Assembly: GCA_037043015.1 (NCBI GenBank)
Contig: CM073322.1
Location: forward strand, 32,049,864 to 32,113,863
DNA from: Bryum argenteum
Taxonomy: Eukaryota > Streptophyta > Bryopsida > Bryales > Bryaceae
DNA length: 64,000 nt
Direction: 5' to 3'
Below, piece after piece: positions 21,100-33,869 of this stretch (positions are counted from its first letter, which is position 1; every line of letters starts with the position of its first letter). A program made the translations under genes and the position numbers. The notes beneath the pieces are model-generated. The model was not told where the DNA came from. It did not search any database and was given only the letters and a program-made list of their open reading frames with translations.

Positions 21100-24000
21100 A
21101 TGAGTCTTCCGGCGAAGCGGCAGTACGAGGAGACGACGACAGCACCGGCGGCGGTGGTGAAGGTGGAGGCCAGGCCTCAGCAGCATGTAGGAGGTACGAG
21201 TGGGATGGTGATGGAGTTCGGAGGAGCGGAGTCGCGCCCCGCGAAAGTGGCGCGTCATAATGATCAGGAGAAGGTCGAGCATTTCGGCATTAGTGTCGCG
21301 TACATTACGCTTGGCAAGGACGAGGTCTCTTTCGGCGAGGTGGGGAATGTGAGCAAGTTGGACGCGCCGGTCGTGAGAAACAAAGTGCGGGAGTCTGGGA
21401 GTGGTGCGGATGGTGTGAAGGGTGATCGGGTGGATCTCGGGCGGGTGGATTCGAAGGATCATGGGGACGTGGCGAGGAGCAGCAATGAGGTTCTTGGTAG
21501 GGTTGTTGATGTGAGGGGGGAGGAGCAGTTGCAGGGTGGGGTGAGCGGGGAAGTGGTGGGAGCGCAAGAATTCGATCGCGTGGAGGGGAATTCCGAGGGA
21601 TCGCGGAAGGGGAGCCCCCGTGATGGTGAGGGCAGAAGTGTGGCGAAGCGGGAGGATGTGGCGTCAGTGGAGGGCAAGAGAGAAGAGGTGAAGGAGAAAG
21701 AGAAGAAGGATGAGAGACGGGTTGAGCGGAAAGAGGATGTGGTGCCAGTGCCGCAACAGCCACCACATTCGGAAGTTAGGATTGAGAAAGAGGCGGAGAA
21801 GGAAGAAGTGGAGAGAGAGAAGGGGGAGAGGGTGCGGGAGCGGGAGCGGTCGCGTGACCGGGAGAAAGAGGCCATGGTGCGCTCAGAGAAGCGAGAGAAG
21901 AGGGACAAAGAGCGCGACCGCGATCGGGATCGGCGAGAGGAGCGAGAGGATATCCCGGTGGTGAAATCGGAGAAGGGGATACCGGAAGTGGAGATGGATA
22001 GGAAGCCGGTACGTGAGGTGGAGGAGCGAAAAGTGGTGGAGAAGGAGGGGCGAGAGCGTGCGAGAGAAAGAGGGCGAGAGCGTGCGAGAGAAAGAGAGCG
22101 AGAGAAGGAGAAAGACGAGGAGGGGGATGGGGAGAAGCGCAAGAGACGGGGTCGCGAGCAGGAGAGAGAGCGCGAGGCGTCGAATGCGATGGACACGGAT
22201 GGTGGTGGAGGGGAGAAGGAGAAGGATAAGGATGGTGGCCATGGACATAGCGTACAGCAGCGGAAGCGCATGTTGCGTCCGAGAGGGCAGTCGAACCCTG
22301 CGAACCGAGAGTCGCGGTCGCGGTTTCGGCCGAAAGAGAACGAAGGGTAAGCTGGTTGTGTGTTGGATGGTATGCTTGCAAGGTGGCACTTGTTGGGCAG
22401 CAGAAGCATTGTGTTCTTGTTGGTGATACTTTTGGAGTGTTGATTATGGGAGCAGTCGCATGTGAGAGATGAGCATAGCAGCTGTATAGATGTTGTTTGT
22501 GGTTTGTTAAGTGGAAGTGAGTTTGGCGGCGTTGATGGTAGTTTGCATGGTTCAGCTGCGGTAGTTGGTCGATCAAGTGTGGTTGCAGTGTTACATGTTT
22601 GCTACTTGTTTCATTTTGCTGATTTTGCATGTTTCATTGTGTTGCTTCCTTTTGAGTCATGATTGTTGTGCAGGCTTCTGAGAACGTGTTGTGTTTTATG
22701 TCATGCAGGACTCAAGGTTGGTGTGGCGTATCTTCTTTGCATGAGTGCTAGTCTGATGGCTTATATACGACAATGGGGTTTCGCATTGGACTTGGCAGTT
22801 CTATGTGTAAATAGATATGCTGGGGTGACTGAACTTAGTTTACTTTTCATGGTCGTTCTGCTAGTCAAAGCACATTCCATACCTCTTGGCGACGATGTAG
22901 AACTGTGCGGATTCCGAAGAACTGGTATTTTAAGTCATAATTCGTCCTTTGAAGTGGTATCTGCTGACACTTGGTCACGCGATACATTCTATGTATATTC
23001 CTGAAGCACAAGCGCAGTGGACACTACATACGAGGAACTGGGTGGATAAAATGGCGTTGATAGTCTTCTGCTTTCAAGTTGTACGGATCGTGAGCGGCGG
23101 CAGGTTCTATAGAGAAATATAGTATCGAGGGGCGTTAGATTTGATGGAGCATAAGTCAGAACAAGATTGGTCGTCGGGTCTTTATCTTTTATGATATAGA
23201 GCTTTTAGCTTGCTGACAAGGTTCGTGTCTTGTGTGACAGGTAAACCAGAGAGCGCAGCCATAGTTTACAGAGTCGGGGTAGGAATGCCCGAACTTGCGA
23301 AACTTCGAAAGGACTTTGTTGAGTCCGGAGAAAGGAACAGCTCAGCCAACGGATCGGGTCCTACAGTGGAAGTTCACATTCCCGCCGACCACGCCACCAC
23401 TACCAATCGCCAGGTACAAGCATAACGTTTGTGTAGGAGTTACAGTCCACTCGGGATGTAGGAGCTGATACGGCTCTGCGCATATGTAGGATGTTGAGTG
23501 AGGCGGGGCTCAAGGTAGCCGTCAATGCAGAGTATCTCCTACAGCTATTGGTGCTGGGACTGACCCGTGTGAACCTCCCATCGTATGCCAGATTCGAGGT
23601 GGTCATCTATGGGGAACGGACAAGTACTCAGACGACTCGGATATCGTTGCAGGTATGCTTAGAGGAACATGATATGTTAGTCCAGAATATGATGGTAGAA
23701 CTCGTACTCAGTATGTGCAAGCTTGAGACTCGTGTTGTATGCAAGTTCAGTGAGAGTCGCTTTTTTCTAAGGTGTCTGTATGCTGTGACTGCAGTTCTGG
23801 TGCACATAGGCTACTTCTCGCCGTTGCCCAGTCCCCCGCCAACTTCGATTTTGGAGCTGCGAGCTACCATTCGGATCCTTGAATCTCAAAAAAGTACGTG
23901 ACCGACCATAGTATGGTACATGGAACATGATAGTATTGCTGGTTGTGATGTATTTCTTGTTTTGTGAAGAGTTTCAAGGATGCGTGAAAACTTATCACTG

Positions 24001-26136
24001 GTGGGGGTTTATGGGTGCAGTGTACACGTCTACATTAAGGAATCATGTTCGATCGCGTGCTTGGGGAGGTGGAACTGGTTGCAGCTACAGCGTCGAGAGA
24101 TGCCGAATCATGAAGGTCCCACTTGCACATTGGTTCATTTCAGAGGTTTCGGAGATGTGTAAATTGTCGACAATTGTTATCGGTGTCAGTCTTTGCACAT
24201 GCCCGAAGGAAGGTAGTTGTAGAAATCTACTGGAATGTCCTCTTTTCATGTTACTGTGTTTCAACTATTGTACGATGTTCCGATGATGTGCAGCAAGGAG
24301 GGGGCTTCGTTGAGCTGGAGCCGTGCTCGACTCGCAATTCTCAGGTTGCTCCGACACTTGCACCTGCAGCATCGGAACGGACTGTTACCACAAGAGCTGC
24401 ATCATCTGTGAGGCTCGACACCCTACTTCGTTTGTGTCGTCGTTTTCGAAGTGGTTATGGTGATGTTTGTGTAAAGAGATGGAGTTTAACAGCACCTTCA
24501 TAGTGAAGGATGGTTCTGGAAGTATTGGGTAATACGAGCTGTGCTAGTTCGGGTGTGGTTAGTTCGATTGTGTTTAGGTGGTATTTCAAGCTGCAGTTGA
24601 TCGTCGTATGGTCTAGACCGTACGTACCAGCTAATGCTGTGATGCTTGAGAATTGCTGTGGTGGGTATGTATTCTGATATTCAAGTTCTTGCACGTGACA
24701 TGCAGAGTGCATATCGACAGCAGAGGTTCATGCAGGAAGTGTCGATACTCTACAATTTGTGCAACGAACCATGGTGCGTCACCCCTGGATATAGTTTGAT
24801 CCGAAAGTGGTAAAGGATTTGCGTAGGATGCAACGGGATGTGTCCTGATTAGGTTCCTGGCACGCTACTTACGGGCTTTGAATCTGTTGTTCGTCACTGT
24901 ACGTGAGGATAATGTACCTCGAAAGAGAGCGGTTAAGAACTCTCAATGACATTCGATAAGTCAGCATTGCACTTGTGCACTCAGTGGCTTCCTTTTTTTA
25001 GATCTCTCGCTGTGTTGATCGTGTGTATGGTAGCCAAATTGATGCACCGATGCAGTGGAGATAGCGGGGACTCGTGTGTCAGGACTCCTTACATTCGGGT
25101 TCGCGAAAGTCTTACCAAACCAGGTGTGTGTCTTGAACTTGTGCGCAGGCCTAAGTACCACATCAGCATCGTCGCCGACCGGGGATTAAAGAAGTCTCAG
25201 TTCACTTCTGCCCGACTGAAGAAGGGAGAAGCTCTGTATGTAGAGACCCATTCCTATCGGTGAGTTCACTGACGCTTGAAACCATTCAACTGTGTGCACC
25301 TCAACCTGTCACCCAGGCTTATGGCAGATTCTAGCTACTTAGAAAGTTCCAGAGACGCCACTTGTATGAAGTTTGTTAGCCTTGTACCAATGCGTCGAGC
25401 AAGCTCCTTGGAGCAGTTCTCTGTGGGATAGTCCAAGATGTGGCGGTTCTGAGTTGTGTGTATCCATCTTACAGGTACGAGCTCTCATATGAAGGGGAGC
25501 GGACAACGTGCAATGGTGCAACTACTGCTACTTCGTCATTCCCTCCAGGCAGTTCAGGTACGGACAAGGGCAAAGAGAAGTGGGGTTGGACAGAGCGCGC
25601 TTTGGCAGTGGGCGAGAAAGAAGCAGGTGCGCATACCAGTAATGGGGAGAAGGCACATGGAAACCACCCAAGCAATGGACAAGCAGGTGGTCACCACGGT
25701 CAGACGGGGGTGCACCACAATGGCGAAGTGCACGAATGCTACCGGTGGTCGAGGTGCAAGCGGCCTCTGTCTTTATCGTCGATGAAGAACAAGGGCGTCC
25801 CCTTGCCTGCAGAATGTGTGGAGGTGGGTTTGATTTCTCGACCCGTTTTAATGGACAGGTCTCTCTTATCGTTTCGAGATTTGGAAGTCACATTCCTTAT
25901 TATGCGCTTTTCTGTACATGCTCAGCTTGTGTTGAAATAGGGCTGAGTCTTGAGTTCTAAGTTAGAGCGTGTGTGGTTGTTTAACGTTCTGTGTGGAATG
26001 TGGGCAGGTTCTGGGAGAAGGTTTGCGATGGAACGAAATTCAATGGGCTGCACAGAGTGTGTGGATACGGGATACAGAGTACGTCCTGATGAGAGCAATA
26101 TTTTTGGAGTTCGAGAGGGATGAAGCGAAGGAATAG
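21100..26136 (+). CDS. Rxt3-like histone deacetylase complex subunit, 11 exons
   Basis: Exons: 21100-22346, 22709-22716, 23241-23413, 23592-23652, 23795-23893, 24021-24115, 24294-24407, 24706-24773, 25149-25259, 25475-25823, 26008-26136; every junction is GT/AG and phases close to 817 codons plus stop. Exon 1 encodes about 415 mostly disordered residues, with a long Arg/Glu/Asp-rich helix-like tract (about 185-360). From residue 419 comes the Rxt3 domain known from the yeast Rpd3L deacetylase complex and its plant homologues: VEVHIPADHATTTNRQ, HLWGTDKYSDDSDIVA, VLVHIGYFSPLP, LRNHVRSRAWG, ISIVADRGLKKSQFTSARLK, YRWSRCKRPL and a C-terminal LRWNEIQWAAQSVW. The protein is expected in the nucleus in a transcriptional repression complex. 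The domain call rests on remembered family motifs; I consider it firm. The 8-nt exon 2 is required to keep frame. Confidence 0.9.
22709..22716 (+). other. 8-nt microexon of the Rxt3-like gene
   Basis: GACTCAAG between TCATGCAG and GTTGGTG. Exon 1 ends with two spare bases and exon 3 needs one, and joining them directly reads a TAA at once; eight extra bases give exactly the right phase and add Gly-Thr-Gln. Inferred from phase and splice signals, not from transcripts. Confidence 0.6.
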
Positions 26137-26815
26137 GAGGCAAGGGGCAGTTTGTATGTGTACGTACAGGGTTGAATTGGACTCCCATACTCGATTGAGA
26201 GCATATTGTGAAGGTTTGCAGCAACCTGCATTATGATGGCAGGGTGCATGCAGGTTGTGGATACTTTAAACATTTGAGAAAATGAAGTACAGTTGTGGAT
26301 TCTGAGCTGCCTGAGAAGTCGAGTCTCAAGTGTGAATCGGTCTCGATGTAGTTCACTGATACAGCGGTCAGAAACTTCCCTAACCGTTTCTTGATGAGCT
26401 TGAAGGCCTTTGGAATTTTCATGTGGACTGTGCGAGTGTCGGTTCATTTTATCACAGATCATTGATTGTAAGATTCATGTGATCTCAAACCAGAATCACG
26501 CATGCCGTTAGAAACTGATGTGCTCACTTTAATCGACCTCCTTGGGGACTCATCCTGGACGACTTGCTGCATGATCCCTATTTTGTCTTCGAGTATGAGT
26601 TTAAGAGTGCCTGTATATGATACTGTGTCATAATGTCCGTATAAAGACTGTCATCGAACACCTTTGCATACGAAACATGTGAATTAGTGTATTATAGTTA
26701 GTGATATTGTTGCTTTTGCTACAGTGAAGTGGCTTAGGTATATTCTCACATTTAGAAGTCATTCGTTTAACAACTCCACAAGGTTTTTCCTTTTGAGGAT
26801 TACGGCACTGTGATC
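26137..26815. other. Rxt3 3' UTR and IQ-gene promoter region
   Basis: No coding sequence seen on either strand beyond short shadows. It should hold the Rxt3-like 3' UTR and the start region of the next gene. Confidence 0.5.
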
Positions 26816-29800
26816 ATGGCTCAAGTTGAGTCAATCCCTCTTGAAAAAGAAGAGAATGTGGCTCAACTGGAGCAAATCTACCATGAAAAAGAGGAGAATA
26901 TGGCGTTGATGTGTGGATGGACAATCGATGAAGTATTTGGACCTCAGGAGGTGATTGAAGAGGAGGAGAAAGAAGAAAAGCTCATCGAGGAAGTTGTAGT
27001 TGAAGAAGCTGAGGAAGAAGAGGAGGAAGTATTTTTTCCTCGGACTGTTAAATCTGACCCCACGGTTATAAGTTGCCATTTATTGATCAACTTTCTTAAT
27101 GATGCTATGGCTATGCTTGGGTACCCTCACGTTCCCATTTCTTTCTTTGCTCACTGTTTTCTTTCTATGGAGGTATTACGGTATTTTGATATGTTATTTG
27201 AAGGGAGGGAGTCAAAATCTCCGAAGTTAAAATGATATATTGTTTCAGAAGTGTGTTTATGAATTTGATTTGAGTACCCTAGTAGTATACATTGGAGAAT
27301 GTAATATTCCCCCATTTTTCTTGCTTGACACCAACTTGAACTTGTAAAGAGCGTATGAGGCATATATGATACGTTTACTTTATTTATTCTCATACACCAT
27401 ATGCAGATGAGAGTGTAGCCCCTAGATGTCTTGGGGTCAACTTTGTTCATAAACCTCATTTGAAGAAAAAGTTTCATGTATGCAATGAAAAAGTGAATGA
27501 AAAAGTGAGCTATTTAGAATTCACCCGTAATTACAATCTTATGTTAGACTTATTGTGGATGATTTTAGGTAAGAAGTAGTTCATAATGTATTAGTACTCA
27601 AGAAGATAATAAGATTCCATCATTCTCACTTTAATATGAAAACTCCACAAAGAAAGGCATTGAAATTCAACCCAATCATTAACCAATAATAATCAATGTT
27701 GAAATCCAACCCAATCATTAACCAATAATAATCAATGTTGAAATCCAATGGTGAGTGAAAGAGATAAAACTCCTCACAAATCATGAGTCTTTTAATTTTT
27801 CCACATCAATGGAAATCCAATACCACAATTTTTGGATTGGGAAACCTTTCACTACAATGTGTCATCTTAAAATGACAAGTGTATTTAAAATTTTCATGAA
27901 ATTATAAATTGGATAATACTAATAGCTTGCATGATAATAAATGCCTCTTGTACAATAATGTATGCCATTATTTTGAATCATCTTAATCAATTTAATCAAA
28001 AATTATAAAAATATTATATTCAATTGGGGTCCAACCATAAGAATCTTGTTAAAATTAAATATTGGATAAAGATGATAAAACTCTTCAAGGTTTCATCTAG
28101 TAAATTTAATGTTTCAAATGGTTTGATCTTCATTGATGAAATACAACATTCTAAAATTGTTCAGCTCAAATGTTTAACCTCTTAATTTGATTTTTACCAA
28201 GATCAAATAGCTGAATGTTTCGTATTTACAAATGGTATAAATAAAGAGGAAGAAATAATAAGTAGAAAGTGATGACAACTTATAGCATAGATTGTACCAA
28301 CTTAATAACCTGCATCTCTAAAATTTGAGTGTTTGTATTAGGTATTTAGGAATGATAACGGAGGATTTTTTACGTTGGGAGTGGATACCAATTGAAGAAG
28401 AAGAGAAAGAGGGAGAAGAAGCAATGGATGATGAAGAAAAATCAACAAAGAAAAAACTTAGTAAATCAAGTGAAGATAAAGGTTCTAAAAGTAAAATGGA
28501 CGAGAAGGAGAAATTAGAAGAGGGGAATAAGGAGGGAAAAAGTAAGGAGGAGGTAAGTAAAACAGGGAAGGAAAAGAAAAGCAAGGATGAGAAAAAGAAG
28601 GATGAACCAAAAGAGAAGGAGGGAAAGAAGGAGGAACCAAAAGCGGAGGTAAAGAAAGAGGCATCAAAAGAAAAAGAAAAGAAGGAGGTACCAAAAGAAG
28701 AGGGGAAGAAAGAGAAACCAAAGGAGGAGGTAAAGAAGGAGAAGTCGAAAGAGGAGGCTAAGAAGGAGGCACCAAAAGAGGAGGCAAAGAAGGAGAAACC
28801 AAAAAAGGAAGAAAAGAAGGAGAAACCAAAAGAAGAAGAAAAGAAAAAGGACGAGGGCGAGAAAGCGAGCGAGGATAAAGAGGAATCAACTGGAGAAGAA
28901 GAAGAGGAAGACCCACATGCTGGAGAAGAGCTCATTTACCCGGAAGTAGACAAGCTTAGAAAAAAGCTTTTGCCAACCAATGAGGAAGGCGAAATGATTG
29001 AGCCCATTGATGTAAGCACTCAATAAGAATTTTATGAATTAACCTCTAAAGGCCCAAGCAAGCCAAAATGGCTTGAACTTCACTGTATTTTGACAAGCTT
29101 AGGGCTTAGGGGTTAACCCTTAAAGGTCCCTTGGAGATAGTATGTACAGTGGCGTATAATTGAGATTTGCTACCAACAAGAAACTCTATATTGTGATCTT
29201 AAAAGCTTAGTAGAACCGCATGGATTTATATGTCAACTTGTTTTTTGAACTCAAATCTATTAAAGGTGTGCACTCATTCCAATACAACCAAAATACGTTG
29301 TATTCTAGCAACCAAAATATGGTTGTTCAGACCTTTAAGGGTTAAGGTCTTCACAAGCATGCTTAGTACGTGAAATTGAGGTTAAAACACCGAATTTGAG
29401 TATAATAAAAGAGGACTATATGATACCAGTAGTGCATTAGGAATTCCAAAAGCATCAACATGGGTGGTATTGGTATTCAATTTTTTCAATTTAGTCTCCT
29501 TTCCATAAGTCCACTTCTTCAAATTGCTTCAATCGGTTCAAAGTTCATACTACTTAATATATACTCATTGACTAGATATTAAACAAACAAAGTTGAAAAA
29601 CATAAGATTACACATGATGGAGCCATGTATAGTTCAGCATCCTTATGACATAGTTCAGTTGAAAATGGTGGAAATGAACACTACGAAACAACTTCAAACT
29701 TTATTATATAATTTAAATGTTCTCCAAATACTACTATTTTTGTCTTGTTATTTAAGTTTTATTGAACTTGCTTATAAGTGTACAGAAGCTCTCTTATTCA

Positions 29801-32800
29801 TTTTATAACAATCATATCTAACCTCTAAGGTGGTACATATCATAGTTAGCAAACTTTCTTCATGAACTCTTGCACAAAAGTTCCTCAGAATGTTATATAC
29901 TAATTGGTTGTTTCAATCCTTGTGTGTTATATGATAGCCAAATGCGCAGGACTTGATGGAAAGGTTGATGGATTATGCTGAAAAAGCAAGGTTGTGGAGG
30001 GAAGAATACGATATTTTGTGTGGAATATCCAAATTTTCTCATGTTGTTCATATCCCTGACAACGGTGTAAATGTTGAGGTTGAAGGAGTTGAAATTGTGC
30101 CTCAAACTGAAAAGATTCTTATGGCTTCTGCATGGGTGCTTACTTGCTACTTACGTGTGAGAGGCCTCACCCAACATGTCTTTGAAGGTTCTTCAACAAA
30201 AACTACTTTCTTTGCTTAGCTTAGATTGTTCTTCCTTTTATTAAAATATCCTTTTGATGTTACATTCGCTCGCCTATTTTGCAACCTTATTATCAAGACC
30301 AAAAGTTTTGATGGTCTTCAAGACCAAACTTCTGGTAATGGGATTGGTTTAGAATCTTTCAATTTTGGCAAGTGAAGGGACTTGTTGGTTTTGGTAATAG
30401 GTTATGGGGGCAACAAGAGTACTTGCTTTTTTTGTTCAATACCAATGTGATTAATTTTGGATTTCTAGATAAAATTAAGTACTACATATATGTATATATC
30501 ACTTTATGTCAAATTAATATCCGAATTGGTGACATCTTGGATATCAGAATCAAGAATATTCTAGAAATCAAATAGAACAACTTGGACATGTGATACATCC
30601 AATTTTCCCCTATTTAAGTGAATGCATTGAGAAGGTGCTTATTTTTTATGTCTTGTATTATTATAAATATTTTGAAGTAGGCATATTTGTTCACATGTAA
30701 TTTGATTATAGAAGATATTTATTTAATCTTTTAAGATGCTGATTTTATCTTTGGAGATGTTGGTTTTAACCTCAAATAGTAATCTATTGATTTTCATGTA
30801 GATTAAAAGAATAGCAATTCGGAGGTTCTCCACAACCCTTGTGGAAGATGAAGCCCTTGTGAATTATTGCGACGGCATCTATAAAATTGAAGAATTTGTA
30901 ATGAAGAATTTTACTTTATCAAAATATTAAGAGGTTATATTTGTGTGTGTATTTCTTGATATATAAAACTATCTTAAATCAAATCATAATTATGATAATG
31001 GATTTATTGATCCAAATTTGTTATGGGGACATATGTAGAAGAGATGCAGTGTTCAAAAGAAAATTATAGAAATTCTAATTTACTTGAAGAAACAAGACAG
31101 TCTCGAATAGATGATTACAATAAATACCTTGGAGATGAAGAGCTTATTACACGTATGAAATAATTGTTGTATCTACATACTAGTAGTAGTTTCAGTCATA
31201 GTTTGATTTATTATTTGATATCCAATGTTGTGTAATTTTCACTAAAATTATGTAAATGGAATGGAATTGGATGGCAAAAGAGGAGTGGAAAAATGCTATT
31301 ATATCTGGCAAACAAGCAGAAGACAAGTTGGTTGCAGATTGCGCAGCATTGGAAGCTCAAGAAGTTAGTGATTTCAAATCACATGTGAGTAACCCATGAT
31401 TAGAATGTATATCACTGGATGTAAACTAAAATCTAATTTTTCTTAAATATGCTAAACGCTTAACAACAATGCAGTATTGCTTGTTTTTCTTGTTGTATAT
31501 TTACTCACCTACTCCCTCTGTCCCATTATGATTTTCCAGTAGGTTCTCTCAAATCTACCTTTAGAGGTAGATTTGAGAGAACCTACTGGAAAATCATAAT
31601 GGGACAGAGGGAGTATTATTCCAAGTACAATAATCTTCAGATTTCTTGTTATGATATTAGTGTATATTTACACTAAGTTACTCAAATCTAAGCTTCAACT
31701 CACATGTTAAAGCTAACATGAGAACTTTATAATTTTTTCAACAAGGATAGCATGATCCATTGATAGATGAAAACGAAAAAATGTGGGAGATTTTGTTTGA
31801 GTTACAGGTGTGTTATTTTAGTATTTCATTCAAATTTTGTGGTAACCATGGCTTATAACATAGTAAGTATATACTTATTTAGGATACATCTACCAAATAA
31901 TCAAAGTATTTTATTATATCATTTGAGCAAAAAAATGTTATTCAAGTGTTATAAAGTTGAAATATGAAAGCAATAAACTTTGGTTAAATTTACTTATACA
32001 CCAATCAATACAAGATTAATATTCTACCCTAATTCAATGTGTATCCTTGCTCATAAGTTATCTTCATGCCAAACTAGTAAAATTATTATACTACTCCGAT
32101 ATGCTTGGGTGCAATTTCTCCTTTATCTGAGGTGATCGTAAATACAGAATAGAGACCGAGATAGAGAACTTCAACAACGGGGTAAGAAAGGACAAAGTAT
32201 CGAAGAGGTTGAAGATCTAATGTGGGTATATGAGAATGAAACCAAACAAAAAACTGTAGAACTTGAAGAAACTGCGGTACATCTCATCTCATATAGCCAT
32301 TTTTAGATTAAACTGAAATTGCAAATATAAAATTGATTGGTTGAGTTTAATTATTTAGAATTATTTATGTGCATTGAACTCTATATTTGAAATCAAATAG
32401 GTTGAACTGAAAGTCCTTCAAACAAGATTCAACCTTATGCACCATTACTTCTTTGAGAAGGCTCGCTTGGTATGTTACAAGACACCAAATTCCTATTTTG
32501 CAAAAATTAGAGTCCTTCATACTGTATGCCTTCAAATATTTTTATTTACTTCTATATGATATACTATCACTTAAATGCTCTGGCTACATGCTTATAAGCA
32601 ACATCCTGAACCATATGGTAATTAATGGCAGGCCGCAGTTCAAGCAGAACTAGAGAGGCTAGCTAGAATGGAGAATGTTGTAAGTTAACCCTTTCACGAC
32701 TAGTTTGTTTGTTCAGAGACATATCGAACACGTATGCGAGGCATTAGTATTGGTTGTAATTGATAAAGTATCCCCTAAAATGCAGCATCAATTACCTCTT

Positions 32801-33344
32801 TTGCGGGGTATTCTTCTCATGGAAACAATTCTAGTGTATCATAACCTTAAAGTAGGGAACCATGCATGGTGGAAAGTAGAAAGTATTGTCGACATCTCAA
32901 AAGTGGCGTAGAAGACCTTCAAGGGTTAATGAATAAAGCTCATTGAGAATTCATTTTCCATACCACAATTTAATACATTAGAATTGTAGATTATCAGTTG
33001 CATTGTTACTCGAATTTATTTTTGTCAATATATATACACAGGAAAAGAGAAGGCGAAAGTGGCTACCACACTATGCTGCTAAACGGATACTAAGATATTG
33101 GGCTAGGTTCAAACTCAAAAAGTATCCCCCTCCTCCCAAAAAGGTAAAGCTCCACACCGAAGTTGCAAAAATTGAGGAAAGAAATATTTTGCAAAAATTG
33201 AAAAAAGAAATATGCCATAAAGAGAGGAGGCACCAAGGACACTCTTTACTTACTCTACTCTTTCTTGGTGTTTATCTTGGATTGCAGGGGAAGGGCAAAG
33301 GCAAGGGAAAAGGCAAGAAAGGTAAAAAAGGAAAGAAAAAATGA
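26816..33344 (+). CDS. IQ-motif coiled-coil protein, probable sperm axoneme component
   Basis: Twelve exons: 26816-27180, 28342-29011, 29950-30135, 30802-30897, 31050-31152, 31281-31384, 31751-31807, 32148-32276, 32401-32469, 32632-32679, 33042-33143, 33288-33344; phases close to 661 codons plus stop. Visible parts: an acidic N-terminus; INFLNDAMAMLGYPHVPISF; VLRYLGMITEDFLRWEW; a long Lys/Glu-rich repeat tract (about residues 140-320, units like KKEEPKAEVKKE); helical segments (ELQQRGKKGQSIEEVEDLM, AAVQAELERLARMEN); an IQ calmodulin-binding motif in WLPHYAAKRILRYWARFKLK; and a tail of alternating Gly and Lys ending KKGKKGKKK. An IQ motif followed by a GK-rich end is reminiscent of nexin-dynein regulatory complex proteins DRC9/DRC10, but I cannot name the orthologue. 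Two introns carry MITEs (29043-29341, 31510-31615). ATG 26816 is the first in-frame start. Confidence 0.65.
27661..27749. repeat. About 42-bp tandem duplication in intron 1
   Basis: Two near-identical copies of a unit containing CCCAATCATTAACCAATAAT and ATCAATGTTGAAAT, lying in the first intron of the IQ-motif gene. Confidence 0.85.
29043..29112. mobile_element. MITE B, short TTAA-flanked element
   Basis: 70 bp between TTAA at 29039-29042 and TTAA at 29113-29116, with ends CCTCTAAAGGCCC and GGGCTTAGGGG (imperfect inverted repeats of the piggyBac-like type). Internal hairpin AAGCCATTTTGGCTTG-like sequence. Lies in intron 2 of the IQ-motif gene and abuts MITE C. Confidence 0.6.
29117..29341. 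mobile_element. MITE C, TTAA-flanked, piggyBac-like
   Basis: 225 bp with perfect inverted ends CCCTTAAAGGTC / GACCTTTAAGGG and TTAA on both sides (29113-29116, 29342-29345). It shares its left TTAA with MITE B, so one of them inserted at the other's edge. Confidence 0.8.
31510..31615. mobile_element. Stowaway-like MITE, perfect palindrome
   Basis: Two 51-bp arms that are exact reverse complements around a 4-bp TTAG centre. The ends TACTCCCTCTGTCCC match the Stowaway (Tc1/mariner) terminus CTCCCTCYGT with a TA target. Perfect arms imply a recent insertion or gene-conversion repair. It lies in intron 6 of the IQ-motif gene and its transcript would fold into a 51-bp hairpin. Confidence 0.9.
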
Positions 33345-33869
33345 TTCAATAGAAGTTACTATATTTTATCATCACATATCTGCTCACACTTGTGGGGTTT
33401 TTGTTTTTCTCAAAGAAAGGTTTTGTTGCATCATTTCTAATAAATGAAGGATTTGTTATCAATTTCTTCAGTGCTCAAAAGTCTTGAATGTGTGATATAT
33501 GTACCATTTTATTAGCATCATTATCGAACTCTAAAGAATGTAAGAACACTGCACATCCTCATTAGAATCTGACATCAAATTAATGTTCTACACTACGTAA
33601 TAGCAAAATCTGTAGAACCATTCCAAGTAGGACTCAACAATGGCAAGAAGGTCAAGGTACCAACGCGACAGAAGTCTATAGAGACCTTTTCATTTTCCAA
33701 AAACTCGTATTATTTCTCCTGGTTGCTCATGAACCGTGTTTCAACAATAGTGGAAATGAAGATCATTCCAATGGCGACTCTTACAAAATGATACAATAGA
33801 ACAGATGATACGATCTACTTACAAAAATTGATGGGAGTACTGTCAAAGAATCATATGACAGCGGTGCCT
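33345..33869. other. Convergent 3' ends of two genes
   Basis: Between the stop of the IQ-motif gene (+) and the stop of the RAVE gene (-). It must hold both 3' UTRs; AT-rich, no further feature seen. Confidence 0.6.

Noticed and set aside
21459..22409. 316-codon minus-strand Ser/Arg-rich ORF
   Set aside because: Mirror of the Arg/Glu-rich exon 1 of the Rxt3-like gene; the plus strand joins to conserved exons.
28318..28935. 205-codon Ser/Phe-rich minus-strand ORF
   Set aside because: Antisense of the Lys/Glu repeat tract of the IQ-motif gene.
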